From Bin87 sp965204395 (lineage in GTDB: Bacteria > Chloroflexota > Dehalococcoidia > Lucifugimonadales > UBA3495): DNA of 64,000 nt. The stretch covers positions 868,001 through 932,000 of the forward strand of contig OZ241987.1 of assembly GCA_965204395.1 (NCBI GenBank). Direction: 5' to 3'. Both the position numbers and the translations under genes were made by a program. Shown piece by piece: positions 47,400 through 56,794 of this stretch. Each line of letters begins with the position of its first letter. The stretch's first letter is position 1. The notes below the pieces were generated by a model, which was not told the DNA's origin, did no database searches, and saw only the letters and a program-made list of their open reading frames with translations.

Positions 47400-47810
47400 C
47401 TAGTTCTCCACCAACTCCGTCAGCACGCCGAACACCGAACGCGGATGTACGAACCCGATGGTTCCCGACAGGCCGTGCCGCGGCTCGTTGTCAATCAGCG
47501 AAAGGCCGTTGGCGGACAGTATCTTCAGCTTGCCGGCGATGTCGTCCACGTTCAGCGCCAGGTGATGCAAGCCCTCCCCCCGACGCTCGATGAACCGACC
47601 CACCGCAGACCCCGGCGAAAGGGGCTCCAGCAGCTCCAGGCGCGTCTCTCCGACTTCGATCAGGCACGCCCGGACACCCTGATCGTCCATTTCGACCACC
47701 TCAGCGTCCGGCGTACCAAAATTGGCCGAGAAAAAAGCCAGGGCGGATTGAATGTCGTTTACCGCAATCCCAACGTGGTCAACGTAATTTACGGCGCAGA
47801 CTTCGGTCAT
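47400..47810 (-). CDS. mce: Methylmalonyl-CoA epimerase
   Basis: 136 residues of the glyoxalase/vicinal-oxygen-chelate fold: VDHVGIAVNDIQSALAFF at the start, and HHLALNVDDI, with metal-binding His/Glu. It interconverts (S)- and (R)-methylmalonyl-CoA and feeds the mutase. It lies 32 bases downstream of the acyl-CoA dehydrogenase gene on the same strand, and the mutase catalytic subunit is about 2.5 kb away. Confidence 0.92.
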   Translation of the reverse strand: MTEVCAVNYVDHVGIAVNDIQSALAFFSANFGTPDAEVVEMDDQGVRACLIEVGETRLELLEPLSPGSAVGRFIERRGEGLHHLALNVDDIAGKLKILSANGLSLIDNEPRHGLSGTIGFVHPRSVFGVLTELVEN

Positions 47811-47842
47811 CGCTCAACCCCTTTGCAGGACAGTCCCTGCCA

Positions 47843-48997
47843 CTAAACCGGGTATTGACCCAATACCTGCCGCGCGATGATCATCCGCTGCACTTCTGAC
47901 GTCCCTTCGTAGATCGTGGTGACCCGGGCGTCCCGGAAGATGCGTTCGATGCGCGATTCCTTGAACACTCCGATCCCGCCGTGTATTTGCATCGCCTCGT
48001 ACGCGGCGTGGTTGCACTGCTCAGATGCCAGCAGCTTCGCCATCGACGCCTCGTTGATGAACGGCAGGCCGGCGTCGCGCAGGCTTGCGGCGTGCATGGT
48101 CGCGATCCGCGCCGAGTGTACGCCGGTTGCGATGTCCGCCAGCTTGAATTGGATGGCCTGGTGTTGCGACAACTTGCGCCCGAACGTCTCCCGCAGTTGG
48201 GCGTACCGCACCGCCTCTTCCAGCGCGGCCTGGCCGATGCCCACGCACTGCGCAGCAATGGAAATCCGGCTGGAGTCCAGGATGTCCATGGCGTACCGGA
48301 AGCCCATGCCCTCCTCGCCGATCAGGTTCTCCGCCGGAATTTCGGCGTCGTCGAACACGATCTCGCACGTGCTGGACGCGCGGATTCCCATCTTGTTGTG
48401 CTGCGGGTTGATCTGCATCCCCGGCGTCCCAGCCGGCACGATGAACGCGCATACCCCACGGTATCCGATGGACCGGTCCTGGTTCGCGAAAATCACGAGG
48501 GTCTCGGCCACCTCGGCGTTGGTGATGAACTGCTTGGACCCGTTCAGCACCCAGCTTCCATTTCGCCGGGTGGCCGTCGTCTGCATCGCCGCCGCATCGG
48601 AACCGCTGCCCGGCTCCGTCAACGCCCACGCCGCGATGCCCTTGCCGGAAGCCAGCGATGGAACGTACTGCTGCTTCTGTTCCTCATTGCCGAACCGTGC
48701 GATGGTCTCCAGCCCCAACCCCAGGTGCGCCGCCAGCGTGACGCTCGCCGCAACATCGGCCCGCGCCATCTCCTCAATCACGATCGACGACTGCCGGAAC
48801 CCGCCACCGCTGCCCCCATAAGCCGGATCGACCCCGATTCCGGCCAGGCCCAACTGCGCCATGCCACGCCAGTTTTCGTGGGAAAACTCGGCCTTCTCAT
48901 CGAGTTCGGCGGCGCGCGGCATAACCTCCCGTTCGGCAAAATCCCGAACGAGGTTCTGCAGCATCTTTTCTTCTTCGGTCAACGTTAGGTCGGGCAC
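47843..48997 (-). CDS. Acyl-CoA dehydrogenase
   Basis: 384 residues from GTG at 48997, seven bases after a GGAGG box; an ATG nine codons upstream (49024) has none. FAD-dependent ACAD fold: AWALTEPGSGSDAAAMQTTA, the flavin-binding block; FGRKLSQHQAIQFKLADIATG; and the catalytic Glu in ATTIYEGTSEVQRMIIARQVLG. Oxidises acyl-CoA to enoyl-CoA; short-chain or branched-chain substrate suggested by the epimerase and mutase nearby, not proven. Confidence 0.92.
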   Translation of the reverse strand: MPDLTLTEEEKMLQNLVRDFAEREVMPRAAELDEKAEFSHENWRGMAQLGLAGIGVDPAYGGSGGGFRQSSIVIEEMARADVAASVTLAAHLGLGLETIARFGNEEQKQQYVPSLASGKGIAAWALTEPGSGSDAAAMQTTATRRNGSWVLNGSKQFITNAEVAETLVIFANQDRSIGYRGVCAFIVPAGTPGMQINPQHNKMGIRASSTCEIVFDDAEIPAENLIGEEGMGFRYAMDILDSSRISIAAQCVGIGQAALEEAVRYAQLRETFGRKLSQHQAIQFKLADIATGVHSARIATMHAASLRDAGLPFINEASMAKLLASEQCNHAAYEAMQIHGGIGVFKESRIERIFRDARVTTIYEGTSEVQRMIIARQVLGQYPV

Positions 48998-49050
48998 GGG
49001 AATTCCTCCATGCGAATCTGTCATGTCAAATTGGGATTGTCCGGCAATGG

Positions 49051-49425
49051 TCAGAGTCTGAAACCTCTGAGACGAATCAAAGGAAGCTTATGGATGGTCT
49101 GGTTGTGGGGATCCACCTCCACGCCGGCCGATTCCAGGGCGGTTACTCCCAGAAGGGGCTCGGCGTTGGTGTCGCCATATACGATGGTGCCCCCGACGAT
49201 TTCATCCATGAACTCAATGTCGCCAGTGGTAACGTCCATCCTGATTCGACTCCCGTCGGCCAGGCCATAGGTGCGGTGTCCCTTTGGCACCAGTCCGATG
49301 CTTTCCAAGTGCTGCCGGGGCACGAGACAGTCGATTGCTCCGGTGTCCACTAGGAATGGCCCTTCCCACACTCGGTCTGGTTCCGCCGGGTTTCTGATCT
49401 TCACGGTTATGCGGGTGATGCCCAT
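49051..49425 (-). CDS. Clan AA retropepsin-like aspartic protease (second)
   Basis: 124 residues from ATG at 49425, preceded by GGAGGG with seven-base spacing. The active-site motif is FLVDTGAIDCLVP (D-T-G) near residues 28-40, followed by a flap-like strand with YGLADGSRIRMDVTTG and an EPLLGVTALESAGVEVDP C-terminal strand. Single domain, so likely a homodimer. Similar proteins are often annotated as hypothetical. 65 bases from the amino-acid receptor gene. Confidence 0.7.
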   Translation of the reverse strand: MGITRITVKIRNPAEPDRVWEGPFLVDTGAIDCLVPRQHLESIGLVPKGHRTYGLADGSRIRMDVTTGDIEFMDEIVGGTIVYGDTNAEPLLGVTALESAGVEVDPHNQTIHKLPLIRLRGFRL

Positions 49426-49489
49426 TTGACGGCCCTCCATGTTCCGATTGCAGTTTATCACAGGGCGTCTTCGGAGCATCTTGAGGACA

Positions 49490-50308
49490 TCAAAACGTCT
49501 CGGCATCCTCGCCGAACCACTTCTTGATCAGATCGTTCAGCGTGCCGTCATCTCTCATTGCGCCGATGGCCGCGTTCAGCCTGCTCTTCAGCTCGCCGTC
49601 GTTCTCACGCACTCCGATGCTCGCATATTGGAAATCGAAAGCAACCTCTGGACCCACAAACACCAGGTCCCCGCCGCTGTCGTCCACGAAGGTCTGCAGG
49701 AAAATTTTGTCGGCGAACACGGCGTCCGCCTCTCCGTTCCTGACCGCATGGACGGGATCCTCACCCGGCAGGAAAATCACCCGCGTTATGCCGGCGTCGT
49801 CCAGGTAGTCCTGCTGAATTGTGTTGACCTGCACAGCCACTTTCCCGTTTATCGCGTCATCGCCCGCGCCGGCCAAGGCAACGTATGCCGACGGAGTGTT
49901 GGGCAGGTATGCCCGGGTAAAGTCGATCTCCTCGTCCCTCTCTTTCGTCGCGGCCATCCCGGCCAGGATGGCATCGTAGTTGCCGGCTTGCAGATTGGGG
50001 ATGATGCTCACCCAGTCGTTCTGCACCCACGCACACTCCACACCCATACGGCGGCAGAGTTCATCCCCCAAGTCCCGCTCGAACCCGTCGATTTCACCCC
50101 TTTCGTTGATGAAATTGGACGGCGGGAAGTCTGCCGAGGTACCTATCCGCAGCGCCTTAGACGAATCCCAAGCCACCGCAACCGTCGGTGCGGGCGCAAC
50201 CGAACCCGACGTTCCCGAAGGTCTAAACTCCTCAGAACCCCCGCACGCTGCCAGCCCAGCCACCAGCAGAGAGCACAGGACTACTAGCGAGCACAGCCGG
50301 CCTAGCAT
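49490..50308 (-). CDS. Amino-acid-type ABC transporter substrate-binding lipoprotein
   Basis: 272 residues. Signal peptide with lipobox LVAGLAAC, then SBP_bac_3 fold: LRIGTSADFPPSNFINERGEIDGFERDLG, LAGMAATKERDEEIDFTRAYLP, and the C-terminal DGTLNDLIKKWFGED. Binds polar or charged amino acids outside the cell; permease and ATPase genes are not nearby. Located between a retropepsin gene and the mutase. Confidence 0.88.
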   Translation of the reverse strand: MLGRLCSLVVLCSLLVAGLAACGGSEEFRPSGTSGSVAPAPTVAVAWDSSKALRIGTSADFPPSNFINERGEIDGFERDLGDELCRRMGVECAWVQNDWVSIIPNLQAGNYDAILAGMAATKERDEEIDFTRAYLPNTPSAYVALAGAGDDAINGKVAVQVNTIQQDYLDDAGITRVIFLPGEDPVHAVRNGEADAVFADKIFLQTFVDDSGGDLVFVGPEVAFDFQYASIGVRENDGELKSRLNAAIGAMRDDGTLNDLIKKWFGEDAETF

Positions 50309-50324
50309 CCCAGGGACTCCCCGA

Positions 50325-51980
50325 TCACAGACCAGCCGAAGGCTCGTACTCGCCGAATACCTGCCGCAGCACCTCGCATATCTCGCCCAGCGTGGCGTAT
50401 TTCTCCACGCAGTCCATCATGAGCGGGATGGTGTTGGCCTCCTCCGACCGCGCCGCGTCTGCCAGCCGCGCCAGGCTGATCTGCACGGCCATGTTGTCCC
50501 GCTCCCGCCGCAACTGTTTTAGCCGATCAACCTGTTCTGCTGCCGCCGCCGCATCCACCCGCAACAGATCGGAAATCGGCGGCGTGTCGGTTACAAACTG
50601 GTTGACTCCGACGACGACCCGGTCACCGTCGTCCACGGATCGTTGGTGGGAGAACGCGGCTTCGCCGATTTCCCGTACCTGGAACCCGTCCTCGATCGCC
50701 GTCACCGCGCCGCCCATGCGGTCGATCTGCTCCAGGTATTCAATCACCCCCGCCTCCAGCCGGTCGGTGAGATTCTCGACGTACCACGAACCGCCCAGGG
50801 GATCCACTACGTCGGCGGCACCGCTCTCGTGCGCCAGGATTTGCTGGGTCCGCAGAGACAACTGCGCTGATTCCTCCGTCGGCAGGCTCAACGCCTCGTC
50901 CCGCGAGTTCACGTGCAAAGACTGCGTGCCTCCCAGCACGGCGGCCAGCGCCTGCACCGTGCTCCGGATCACGTTGTTGTCCGGCTGCTGCGCCGTCAGC
51001 GTGACGCCGGCCGTTTGGGTGTGGAACCTGAGCATCATGGAGCGCGGATTCGTGGCCCCGAACCGGTCGCGCATGATCTTGGCCCACAGCCGCCGCGCCG
51101 CCCGGAACTTGGCGACCTCCTCAAACAGGTTGTTCTGCGCCACGAAGAAGAACGACAGGCGGGGCGCGAAATCATCAACCGGCAACCCGGCCGCCACGGC
51201 AGCCTCCACGTACGCAATCGCGTTGGCGAAGGTAAACGCCAGCTCCTGCGTCGCCGTCGCGCCCGCTTCACGCATGTGGTAACCGCTGATGCTGATGGTA
51301 TTCCACCGCGGCACGTTCTCGGCGCAGTACTTGAAAACGTCCACCACCAACCGCATCGACGGCCGCGGCGGGTACGCGTACGTCCCCCGCGCAATGTATT
51401 CCTTGAGGATGTCGTTTTGCAGCGTGCCACTCAACTGAGCCGGCTCAACCCCCTGCTTCTTTCCCGCCGCAATGTACAGGCACAGCAACACCGCCGCCGT
51501 GGCGTTAATGGTCATCGATGTGCTGACCTTGTCCAGGGGAATCCCTTCAAACAAAGTCTCCATGTCGGCCAGCGAGCAGATCGGCACGCCCACTTTGCCT
51601 ACTTCACCTTCGGCCAGCGGATGATCGCTGTCGTATCCGATCTGCGTCGGCAGGTCGAACGCCACGGAAAGCCCGGTCTGTCCGTTCTCCAGCAGGTACC
51701 GGTACCGTTCGTTGGTCGCCGCCGCCGTCGCGTAGCCGGCATACTGCCGCATCGTCCAGACGCGGCCCCGGTACATGTTGGGCTGGACGCCGCGCGTGTA
51801 CGGAAATTCCCCCGGGTACCCAATCGAATCGTGGTAATCCCCGGCGCCGTCATCCTCGGGCGTATACACCGTATCCAGCCCCAGGCCCGAATCGGTCTCA
51901 AAGGCCTCTCTCCGCTCCCCAAACCTCTGGGTTACCCTGGAAAGGGTGGCATCATGCCACTCCTGCTTGCTCGTCGACAT
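50325..51980 (-). CDS. Methylmalonyl-CoA mutase, catalytic (large) subunit
   Basis: 551 residues from ATG at 51980. Contains the barrel substrate-binding domain only; no C-terminal B12 domain, which is supplied separately by the protein at 34713. Key blocks: PYTRGVQPNMYRGRVWTMRQYAGYATA, LPTQIGYDSDHPLAEGEVGKVG, ISGYHMREAGATATQELAFT, RTQQILAHESGAADVVDPLGGSWYVE. Converts (R)-methylmalonyl-CoA to succinyl-CoA. Ends 17 bases from the amino-acid receptor gene. Confidence 0.94.
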   Translation of the reverse strand: MSTSKQEWHDATLSRVTQRFGERREAFETDSGLGLDTVYTPEDDGAGDYHDSIGYPGEFPYTRGVQPNMYRGRVWTMRQYAGYATAAATNERYRYLLENGQTGLSVAFDLPTQIGYDSDHPLAEGEVGKVGVPICSLADMETLFEGIPLDKVSTSMTINATAAVLLCLYIAAGKKQGVEPAQLSGTLQNDILKEYIARGTYAYPPRPSMRLVVDVFKYCAENVPRWNTISISGYHMREAGATATQELAFTFANAIAYVEAAVAAGLPVDDFAPRLSFFFVAQNNLFEEVAKFRAARRLWAKIMRDRFGATNPRSMMLRFHTQTAGVTLTAQQPDNNVIRSTVQALAAVLGGTQSLHVNSRDEALSLPTEESAQLSLRTQQILAHESGAADVVDPLGGSWYVENLTDRLEAGVIEYLEQIDRMGGAVTAIEDGFQVREIGEAAFSHQRSVDDGDRVVVGVNQFVTDTPPISDLLRVDAAAAAEQVDRLKQLRRERDNMAVQISLARLADAARSEEANTIPLMMDCVEKYATLGEICEVLRQVFGEYEPSAGL

Positions 51981-52060
51981 ACTGCCCAGCCCTCCGACCG
52001 GCCGCGGCCATTTGGAATCACGCGGCCATTCTATCACCGCGATCCCGTCATTAAACCAAG

Positions 52061-52087
52061 GCGGGGCGAGCCATGCACTCGCCCCGC
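52061..52087 (-). terminator. Probable terminator of the NIPSNAP gene
   Basis: 10-bp GC stem on the minus strand (52087-52078 with 52070-52061), 7-nt loop, then CTTGGTTTA. Lies 30 bases past the NIPSNAP stop. Confidence 0.5.
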
Positions 52088-52116
52088 ACCGGGTTCATCA
52101 ATCCGACGTGGATGGT

Positions 52117-52776
52117 CTAGTCGCTGGTAAACGCGTAGTCCGTCGGGCGCATGATGCTGTGGCGCGATACGCGAACCAACGGCCCGTTCTCCTCGCTCGC
52201 CGCCCTGGCCCTGTTCCATTCCGGATCGGCCTGGAACGAGCGCCAGCTCTTTTCCCGGTCTCCCAGGCTGGGGTATCCCAGCATGTACACCAGCACGTTG
52301 TTCACGCCGACGTCCTCGGACCAGTAGCCAACGTTCTCAATGCCGTGCTTTTCGAACAACCCGATGGTGTGGTTGGCAAAACGATTGTGTACGTCGGGGA
52401 GCCGGCCCGGCATCGCCTCATAGATGCGAAGCTCCTGCACGGCCGTCGTGACCTTTGGCTCGGGCGAGTAGGGGGTCAGCCGAAGGAACCTGTTGGTGAC
52501 TGCATCGACCAACGGCCCGTTCGCCTCGGTCTGCTTGCGGACTTCCAGCCAATCGGGATCGGTGCCGAACTTGGCCCATCGGCTCTCCCGGTCTGCCATG
52601 CTGTCAAACACGTTGATGTAGGTCAGCCGGTTGCTGCGCCCGATCTCGTCGGTCCAGAACCCCAGGTACTTGACCCCGTGCTTCCGGAACAGGGCACAGG
52701 TGTGGTTGGCGAATCGGCCGCTGATGTCGGGTAGGCGACCGGCGACTGCGTCGTAGATACGGAGTTCGTAAAGCAT
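52117..52776 (-). CDS. NIPSNAP family protein with two repeats
   Basis: 219 residues made of two tandem NIPSNAP (ferredoxin-like) domains, roughly 1-105 and 113-219. Both begin with ELRIY and contain GRLPD and an FANHT block. The two halves are paralogous, so the protein is an internal duplication. NIPSNAP proteins are cytosolic with unknown role, common in Chloroflexota. A GATAAG-type ribosome site precedes the ATG. Confidence 0.85.
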   Translation of the reverse strand: MLYELRIYDAVAGRLPDISGRFANHTCALFRKHGVKYLGFWTDEIGRSNRLTYINVFDSMADRESRWAKFGTDPDWLEVRKQTEANGPLVDAVTNRFLRLTPYSPEPKVTTAVQELRIYEAMPGRLPDVHNRFANHTIGLFEKHGIENVGYWSEDVGVNNVLVYMLGYPSLGDREKSWRSFQADPEWNRARAASEENGPLVRVSRHSIMRPTDYAFTSD

Positions 52777-53017
52777 CGCTTATCTCCTTATCGGGTGTGG
52801 GTCGGCGTGTTGCTGGCGGAACGGTTTCATGCGCAATTGGCATGGCGTATCCGCCGGCGGTAGTATAGCATCGGCCGCGCCGTGGCGTGCCTTCCTTGTG
52901 TGCCTCATATTGGCCGTTCGCCCAGACCGGAGGCGCTTTACACAATCTGAATATTTTTGGATTACGTATAGGATGTACCAACGTCATCCATTTCCGACCC
53001 TGACGGAGCATATTCCA

Positions 53018-54367
53018 TTGAACCCAAAGCACGCTAGCGACCGTCTGCCTCTCATCTCGCGCGCTCCCATGCGATTCGCCGTAGCCTTAGCAGCCGTCGC
53101 CCTGATTCTCGCCTTGGCTTGCGGTCAACAAGGAGAACCTGCGTCCGCGCCCGCGGTCGTCGATTTGACTCCCCCTCCGCCCGTCAACACCGTCGCGCCT
53201 GCCTCACCCACTGAGCCCGTCTCTATCCAGGCTCAACCCCAGGAAGAGCCACAAAACTCTTCCAGCGATTCGGACGCCACCGCTGATACCGGCTCCAATG
53301 CCCAACCCGCTCAGGATGTCCCCGTCCAACTGACCGCCGCGCAGATCGCCGCCGCCCACGACGACATCATGAGCAGCCTTTACGAACAGACGGTCCCCTC
53401 CGTGGTCGGTTTGCGCGTCATCCAGCCTGTGACCGTGGGCATCAACATGCCCCAGGGAATGCCCGACGACTTTTTCTCGCGCGCCAGCGGTTCCGGATTC
53501 GTTTGGGACGACGATGGACACGTGGTCACCAACTGGCACGTCGTCGAGGCTGCCGAGCGCATCGTGGTCGTCCTCAGCGACGGCACCTTGACCGACGCTG
53601 AAGTCATCGGCCGGGACCCCGACTCCGACCTTGCGGTGATCAAAATCGACGACGAGTCCGTCCGCCCGCCGCCCATTACATTGGGAGACAGCGATACCAT
53701 TAAACCCGGTCAACTCGCCGTCGCCATCGGCGATCCGTTCTCCCGCGGCTTCTCCATGACCTCCGGCGTCATCAGCGCCCTGGGTCGCACCATCAGCCCG
53801 TCGGAAAGCAACTTCGCAATCCCTCGCGTCATTCAGCACGACGCCGCCACCAACCCGGGCAACTCCGGCGGCCCATTGCTCAACCGCAATGGCGAACTGG
53901 TCGGCATCAACGCCCAGATCATCAGCCAAACCGGGGCCTTTTCCGGCGTGGGCCTGGCGATTCCCGTCAACCTCGCCAAGCTCGTCGTGCCCGCCCTGAT
54001 CTCCGAGGGACACTACGAATACCCGTACATCGGTATTCGCGGCACGTCGCTTGGCCCCGACATTGCCACTGCCATGGGCCTGCCGCCCGAGACCAGGGGC
54101 GCGTTGATCCTGGCGGTTGGGACTGATAGCGCGGCCAGCCGCGGTGGGTTGAGGGCTTCGGATCGTTTGACGGTGATCGACGGGACCGAATTCCCCATCG
54201 GAGGCGACGTGATCATCGACATCGACGGCGCTGCCATCCGCAGCATGGACGACCTGCTGGCCTACGTGGTGGAGCACACCCGTCCCGGAGATACCGCAGT
54301 GTTTACCGTGCTGCGCGACGGGGGCGAGACCACCATCAATATCACCATGGACGCCCGCCCCAGGTAG
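53018..54367 (+). CDS. HtrA/DegP-type trypsin-like serine protease, lipoprotein
   Basis: 449 residues from TTG at 53018 (GGAG nine bases upstream; the frame opens at 52829). Signal peptide with lipobox LILALAC near residue 33; a Pro/Gln/Thr linker to about 110. Protease domain has the catalytic His in TNWHVVEA, Asp in DSDLAVIKI and Ser in GNSGGPLL. A PDZ domain follows (about 355-445: YIGIRGTSLGPDIATAMGL, AASRGGLRASDR). Surface quality control of proteins. Terminator directly downstream. Confidence 0.92.
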   Translation: MNPKHASDRLPLISRAPMRFAVALAAVALILALACGQQGEPASAPAVVDLTPPPPVNTVAPASPTEPVSIQAQPQEEPQNSSSDSDATADTGSNAQPAQDVPVQLTAAQIAAAHDDIMSSLYEQTVPSVVGLRVIQPVTVGINMPQGMPDDFFSRASGSGFVWDDDGHVVTNWHVVEAAERIVVVLSDGTLTDAEVIGRDPDSDLAVIKIDDESVRPPPITLGDSDTIKPGQLAVAIGDPFSRGFSMTSGVISALGRTISPSESNFAIPRVIQHDAATNPGNSGGPLLNRNGELVGINAQIISQTGAFSGVGLAIPVNLAKLVVPALISEGHYEYPYIGIRGTSLGPDIATAMGLPPETRGALILAVGTDSAASRGGLRASDRLTVIDGTEFPIGGDVIIDIDGAAIRSMDDLLAYVVEHTRPGDTAVFTVLRDGGETTINITMDARPR

Positions 54368-54390
54368 CAACCGCCGACACGACACAAAAA

Positions 54391-54426
54391 GGCCGACGTT
54401 GCGCTTTCGCCGTCGGCTGAATTTTT
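54391..54426 (+). terminator. Rho-independent terminator after htrA
   Basis: 7-bp stem (54392-54398 with 54411-54417), extended by an inner GCG/CGC pair, followed by TGA and TTTTT at 54422-54426. Confidence 0.75.
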
Positions 54427-54429
54427 GAG

Positions 54430-54505
54430 TGGCGCGCCTGGCAGGACTCGAACCCGCAACCCCTGGGTCCGAAGCCCAGTGCTCTGTCCATTGAGCTACA
54501 GGCGC
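54430..54505 (-). tRNA. tRNA-Arg, anticodon TCG
   Basis: 76 nt with encoded CCA. Acceptor GCGCCTG/CAGGCGC, D arm TAGCTCAAT, anticodon loop CTTCGGA giving TCG (reads CGA), T loop TTCGAGT. Just after the htrA terminator. Confidence 0.95.
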
Positions 54506-54549
54506 GCGGTTTGGCGCGTCGCCCTGATTGAGTCGATCTCATTGGATGG

Positions 54550-54626
54550 TGGGGCGAGCAACGGGATTCGAACCCGTGATCTCCTGTGCCACAGACAGGC
54601 GCCTTCGACCACTTGGCTATGCTCGC
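54550..54626 (-). tRNA. tRNA-His, anticodon GTG
   Basis: 77 nt with encoded CCA. Acceptor GCGAGCA/TGCTCGC, discriminator C73 and a G at position -1 (54627), the tRNA-His identity pair. Anticodon loop CTGTGGC gives GTG. Forty-four bases from tRNA-Arg, same strand. Confidence 0.95.
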
Positions 54627-54751
54627 CTCGGTTAGCCAACCGGCACATCGCCGCCGGCTCACAATCAAGGTTAGCACACCTACCCCATGCGCACAACATA
54701 TGCTCTCGCCATATGCTCTCGTCGTCTGGCGCATACTCGCACGCCCTCACG

Positions 54752-54780
54752 TTGAAACAATGTCTTGCGCTGGATACAAT
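54752..54780 (+). promoter_or_regulatory. Predicted sigma70 promoter for the third peptide transporter
   Basis: TTGAAA (54752-54757), a 17-nt spacer and TACAAT (54775-54780). About 57 bases upstream of the receptor ATG at 54844. Confidence 0.7.
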
Positions 54781-54843
54781 CAATCCGATTCCGGGCTCTC
54801 ATCCGTATCGTCGCATAACATCCCTTTTGCCCGGGAGGAGATC

Positions 54844-56715
54844 ATGATACTCAGCCATTTTCGTTTTTTGATTCTGCCAGCAATGCTCGCCATCTTGATT
54901 CTCGCGATAGCCTGTGGTGGCGGCAGCGCCCCTGAAACTGCCACCGTCCCATCCGCCTCCGAACCCACGCCAACCCTGCCGTCCCAGGCGGCAGCCGAAC
55001 CCACCGCCACCCAGGAATCTGCGCCGGGCGCCGTCGCCACGACCGCTCCCACCCGTGCCACCGCCCCGGGACAGGCGTCTGCCTCCGGAGCCGTGCCCAC
55101 CGTGGCGCCCCTCGCCGCGCCGGTGACCGGCGAGAACTGCGCCCCGTCAGCCGAGTTGACCTTCGATAACCGGCCGCCCCAGGGCGGCACCCTGGTGAGG
55201 CTCTATGCTGACCCACCGACCATTGACCCGCACCTGGTGAGTGACTCCCTCTCCAGCGTCATCACCAACGAGGTGTTCGGCGGATTGGTAACGCTGAACC
55301 TCCGGTATCAACCGGTTCTCGACCTCGCGGAGAGTTGCTCAGTCAGCGATGACGGCCTCGTTTATACCTTCGTGCTACGTGAAAACGCCAAATTCCAGGA
55401 CGGCAGCCCGGTGACCGCCCACGACGTGAAGTGGTCCATCGAACGCGCCGCCGACCCCGACACCCTCTCCACCACCGCCGAGACCTACCTCGGCGACATC
55501 GTCGGCGTCAGCGACAAGCTGTGTTCCGAGGACGCCCAGGCCGCCGGCGATTGCACCATCGCCAACGAGGTCAGCGGTGTGCGGGTCATCGACGACCGCA
55601 CCGTCCAGTTCACCCTGGACGCTCCCAAGGCTTACTTCCTCGCCAAGCTGTCCTACCCGACCGCCTACGTTTTGGATCAGGACCAGGTTACCGAGGACGG
55701 GTCGTGGCTCGACCAGCCCAATGGCACCGGTCCCTTCCGGCTGGCCCGGTACGACATCGGCGAACTGCTGATCCTTGAGAAGAACGAAAACTACCATCTC
55801 GGGCCGCCTCACATCGACAGCGTCCACATGATCCTCAGCGGTGGTACCGCGATGATCATGTACGAGAATGATGAGATTCATCTCACTGGCGTGCCGTTGG
55901 ATGATCTCCCCCGCGTGTTGGACCCTAACGATCCGCTCAACCCCGAGCTCCACCGGTCAGCCCAGGACTTCACCGTGGGTTACCTAGGCCTGAACGTAGA
56001 CCAGCCGCCCTTCGAGGACCCCAAGGTGCGCCAGGCCATGAACTATGCCATAGATCTCCAAAGCATCGCCGAGAACGTGCTGGACAATCGCGTCTCCCAA
56101 GCCACCGGCGTTATTCCCCCGGGTTTCCCATCCTACAACGAAAGCCTCCGCAGCTATTCGTACAACCCGGACTTGGCCCGGGAACTCCTGGAAAGCTCCA
56201 CCTATGCCGATGCTCTCGCCAGCGGAGATTTCCCGCGCATCACCCTTACCATCTCGGGTAGCTTTGGCGCTACCGTTCCCACCTCTCTGGAGGTGATGCT
56301 GGAACAGTGGCGCGCCCTGGGCATCGAGATCGACATCCAGCAGACCGAGTGGGCCACCTTCCTGCAGGATGTGAACGACCGCAAGTACCAGATGTTCCAG
56401 TTGGGTTGGATCGCCGACTACCCCGATCCGGAGAACTTCCTCGACCTGCTGCTCCACAGCGAAAGCCAGAACAATCACACCAACTACAGCAACCCGCAAG
56501 TGGACCGACTCTTGGAAGAAGCGCGAGTAGAGTGGGATAGAACCCGTCGGTTCGAGATCTACAACCAGGTCGAGCAGATGGTCCTCGACGACGCCCCATG
56601 GGTGTGGACCTGGTACCGGGGTGAAGGCTACGCTCTGATCAAGCCGGAGGTGTCCGACTACTACCTGCTCCAGATGAGTATTCCCAAGTACCGCTACATT
56701 TACTTCAACCAGTAA
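54844..56715 (+). CDS. Peptide ABC transporter substrate-binding lipoprotein (third system)
   Basis: 623 residues from ATG at 54844, after a GGGAGGAG site. Signal peptide with lipobox AIAC near residue 21, then an Ala/Pro/Thr linker to about 105. Family 5 receptor: PPQGGTLVRLYADPPTIDPHLVSDSL, LVYTFVLRENAKFQDGSPVTAHDVKWS, GFPSYNESLRSYSYNPDLARELLE. The sequence is well diverged from the two receptors at 1 and 3808. Probably binds oligopeptides; specificity unknown. The hairpin at 56735 follows the stop. Confidence 0.92.
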   Translation: MILSHFRFLILPAMLAILILAIACGGGSAPETATVPSASEPTPTLPSQAAAEPTATQESAPGAVATTAPTRATAPGQASASGAVPTVAPLAAPVTGENCAPSAELTFDNRPPQGGTLVRLYADPPTIDPHLVSDSLSSVITNEVFGGLVTLNLRYQPVLDLAESCSVSDDGLVYTFVLRENAKFQDGSPVTAHDVKWSIERAADPDTLSTTAETYLGDIVGVSDKLCSEDAQAAGDCTIANEVSGVRVIDDRTVQFTLDAPKAYFLAKLSYPTAYVLDQDQVTEDGSWLDQPNGTGPFRLARYDIGELLILEKNENYHLGPPHIDSVHMILSGGTAMIMYENDEIHLTGVPLDDLPRVLDPNDPLNPELHRSAQDFTVGYLGLNVDQPPFEDPKVRQAMNYAIDLQSIAENVLDNRVSQATGVIPPGFPSYNESLRSYSYNPDLARELLESSTYADALASGDFPRITLTISGSFGATVPTSLEVMLEQWRALGIEIDIQQTEWATFLQDVNDRKYQMFQLGWIADYPDPENFLDLLLHSESQNNHTNYSNPQVDRLLEEARVEWDRTRRFEIYNQVEQMVLDDAPWVWTWYRGEGYALIKPEVSDYYLLQMSIPKYRYIYFNQ

Positions 56716-56734
56716 AATCGCAAGTGGCCGTGAC

Positions 56735-56762
56735 GTAGGGGCGAATAATCATTCGCCCCTAC
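56735..56762 (+). terminator. Intercistronic hairpin between third receptor and permease
   Basis: Perfect 12-bp stem (56735-56746 with 56751-56762) and 4-nt loop, starting 20 bases after the receptor stop. Similar in position to those at 1602 and 5837. The palindrome resembles short dispersed repeats seen in some bacterial genomes. Confidence 0.65.
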
Positions 56763-56794
56763 CCTATGCCGATGCCAAGTAAGACTACTTTTCC

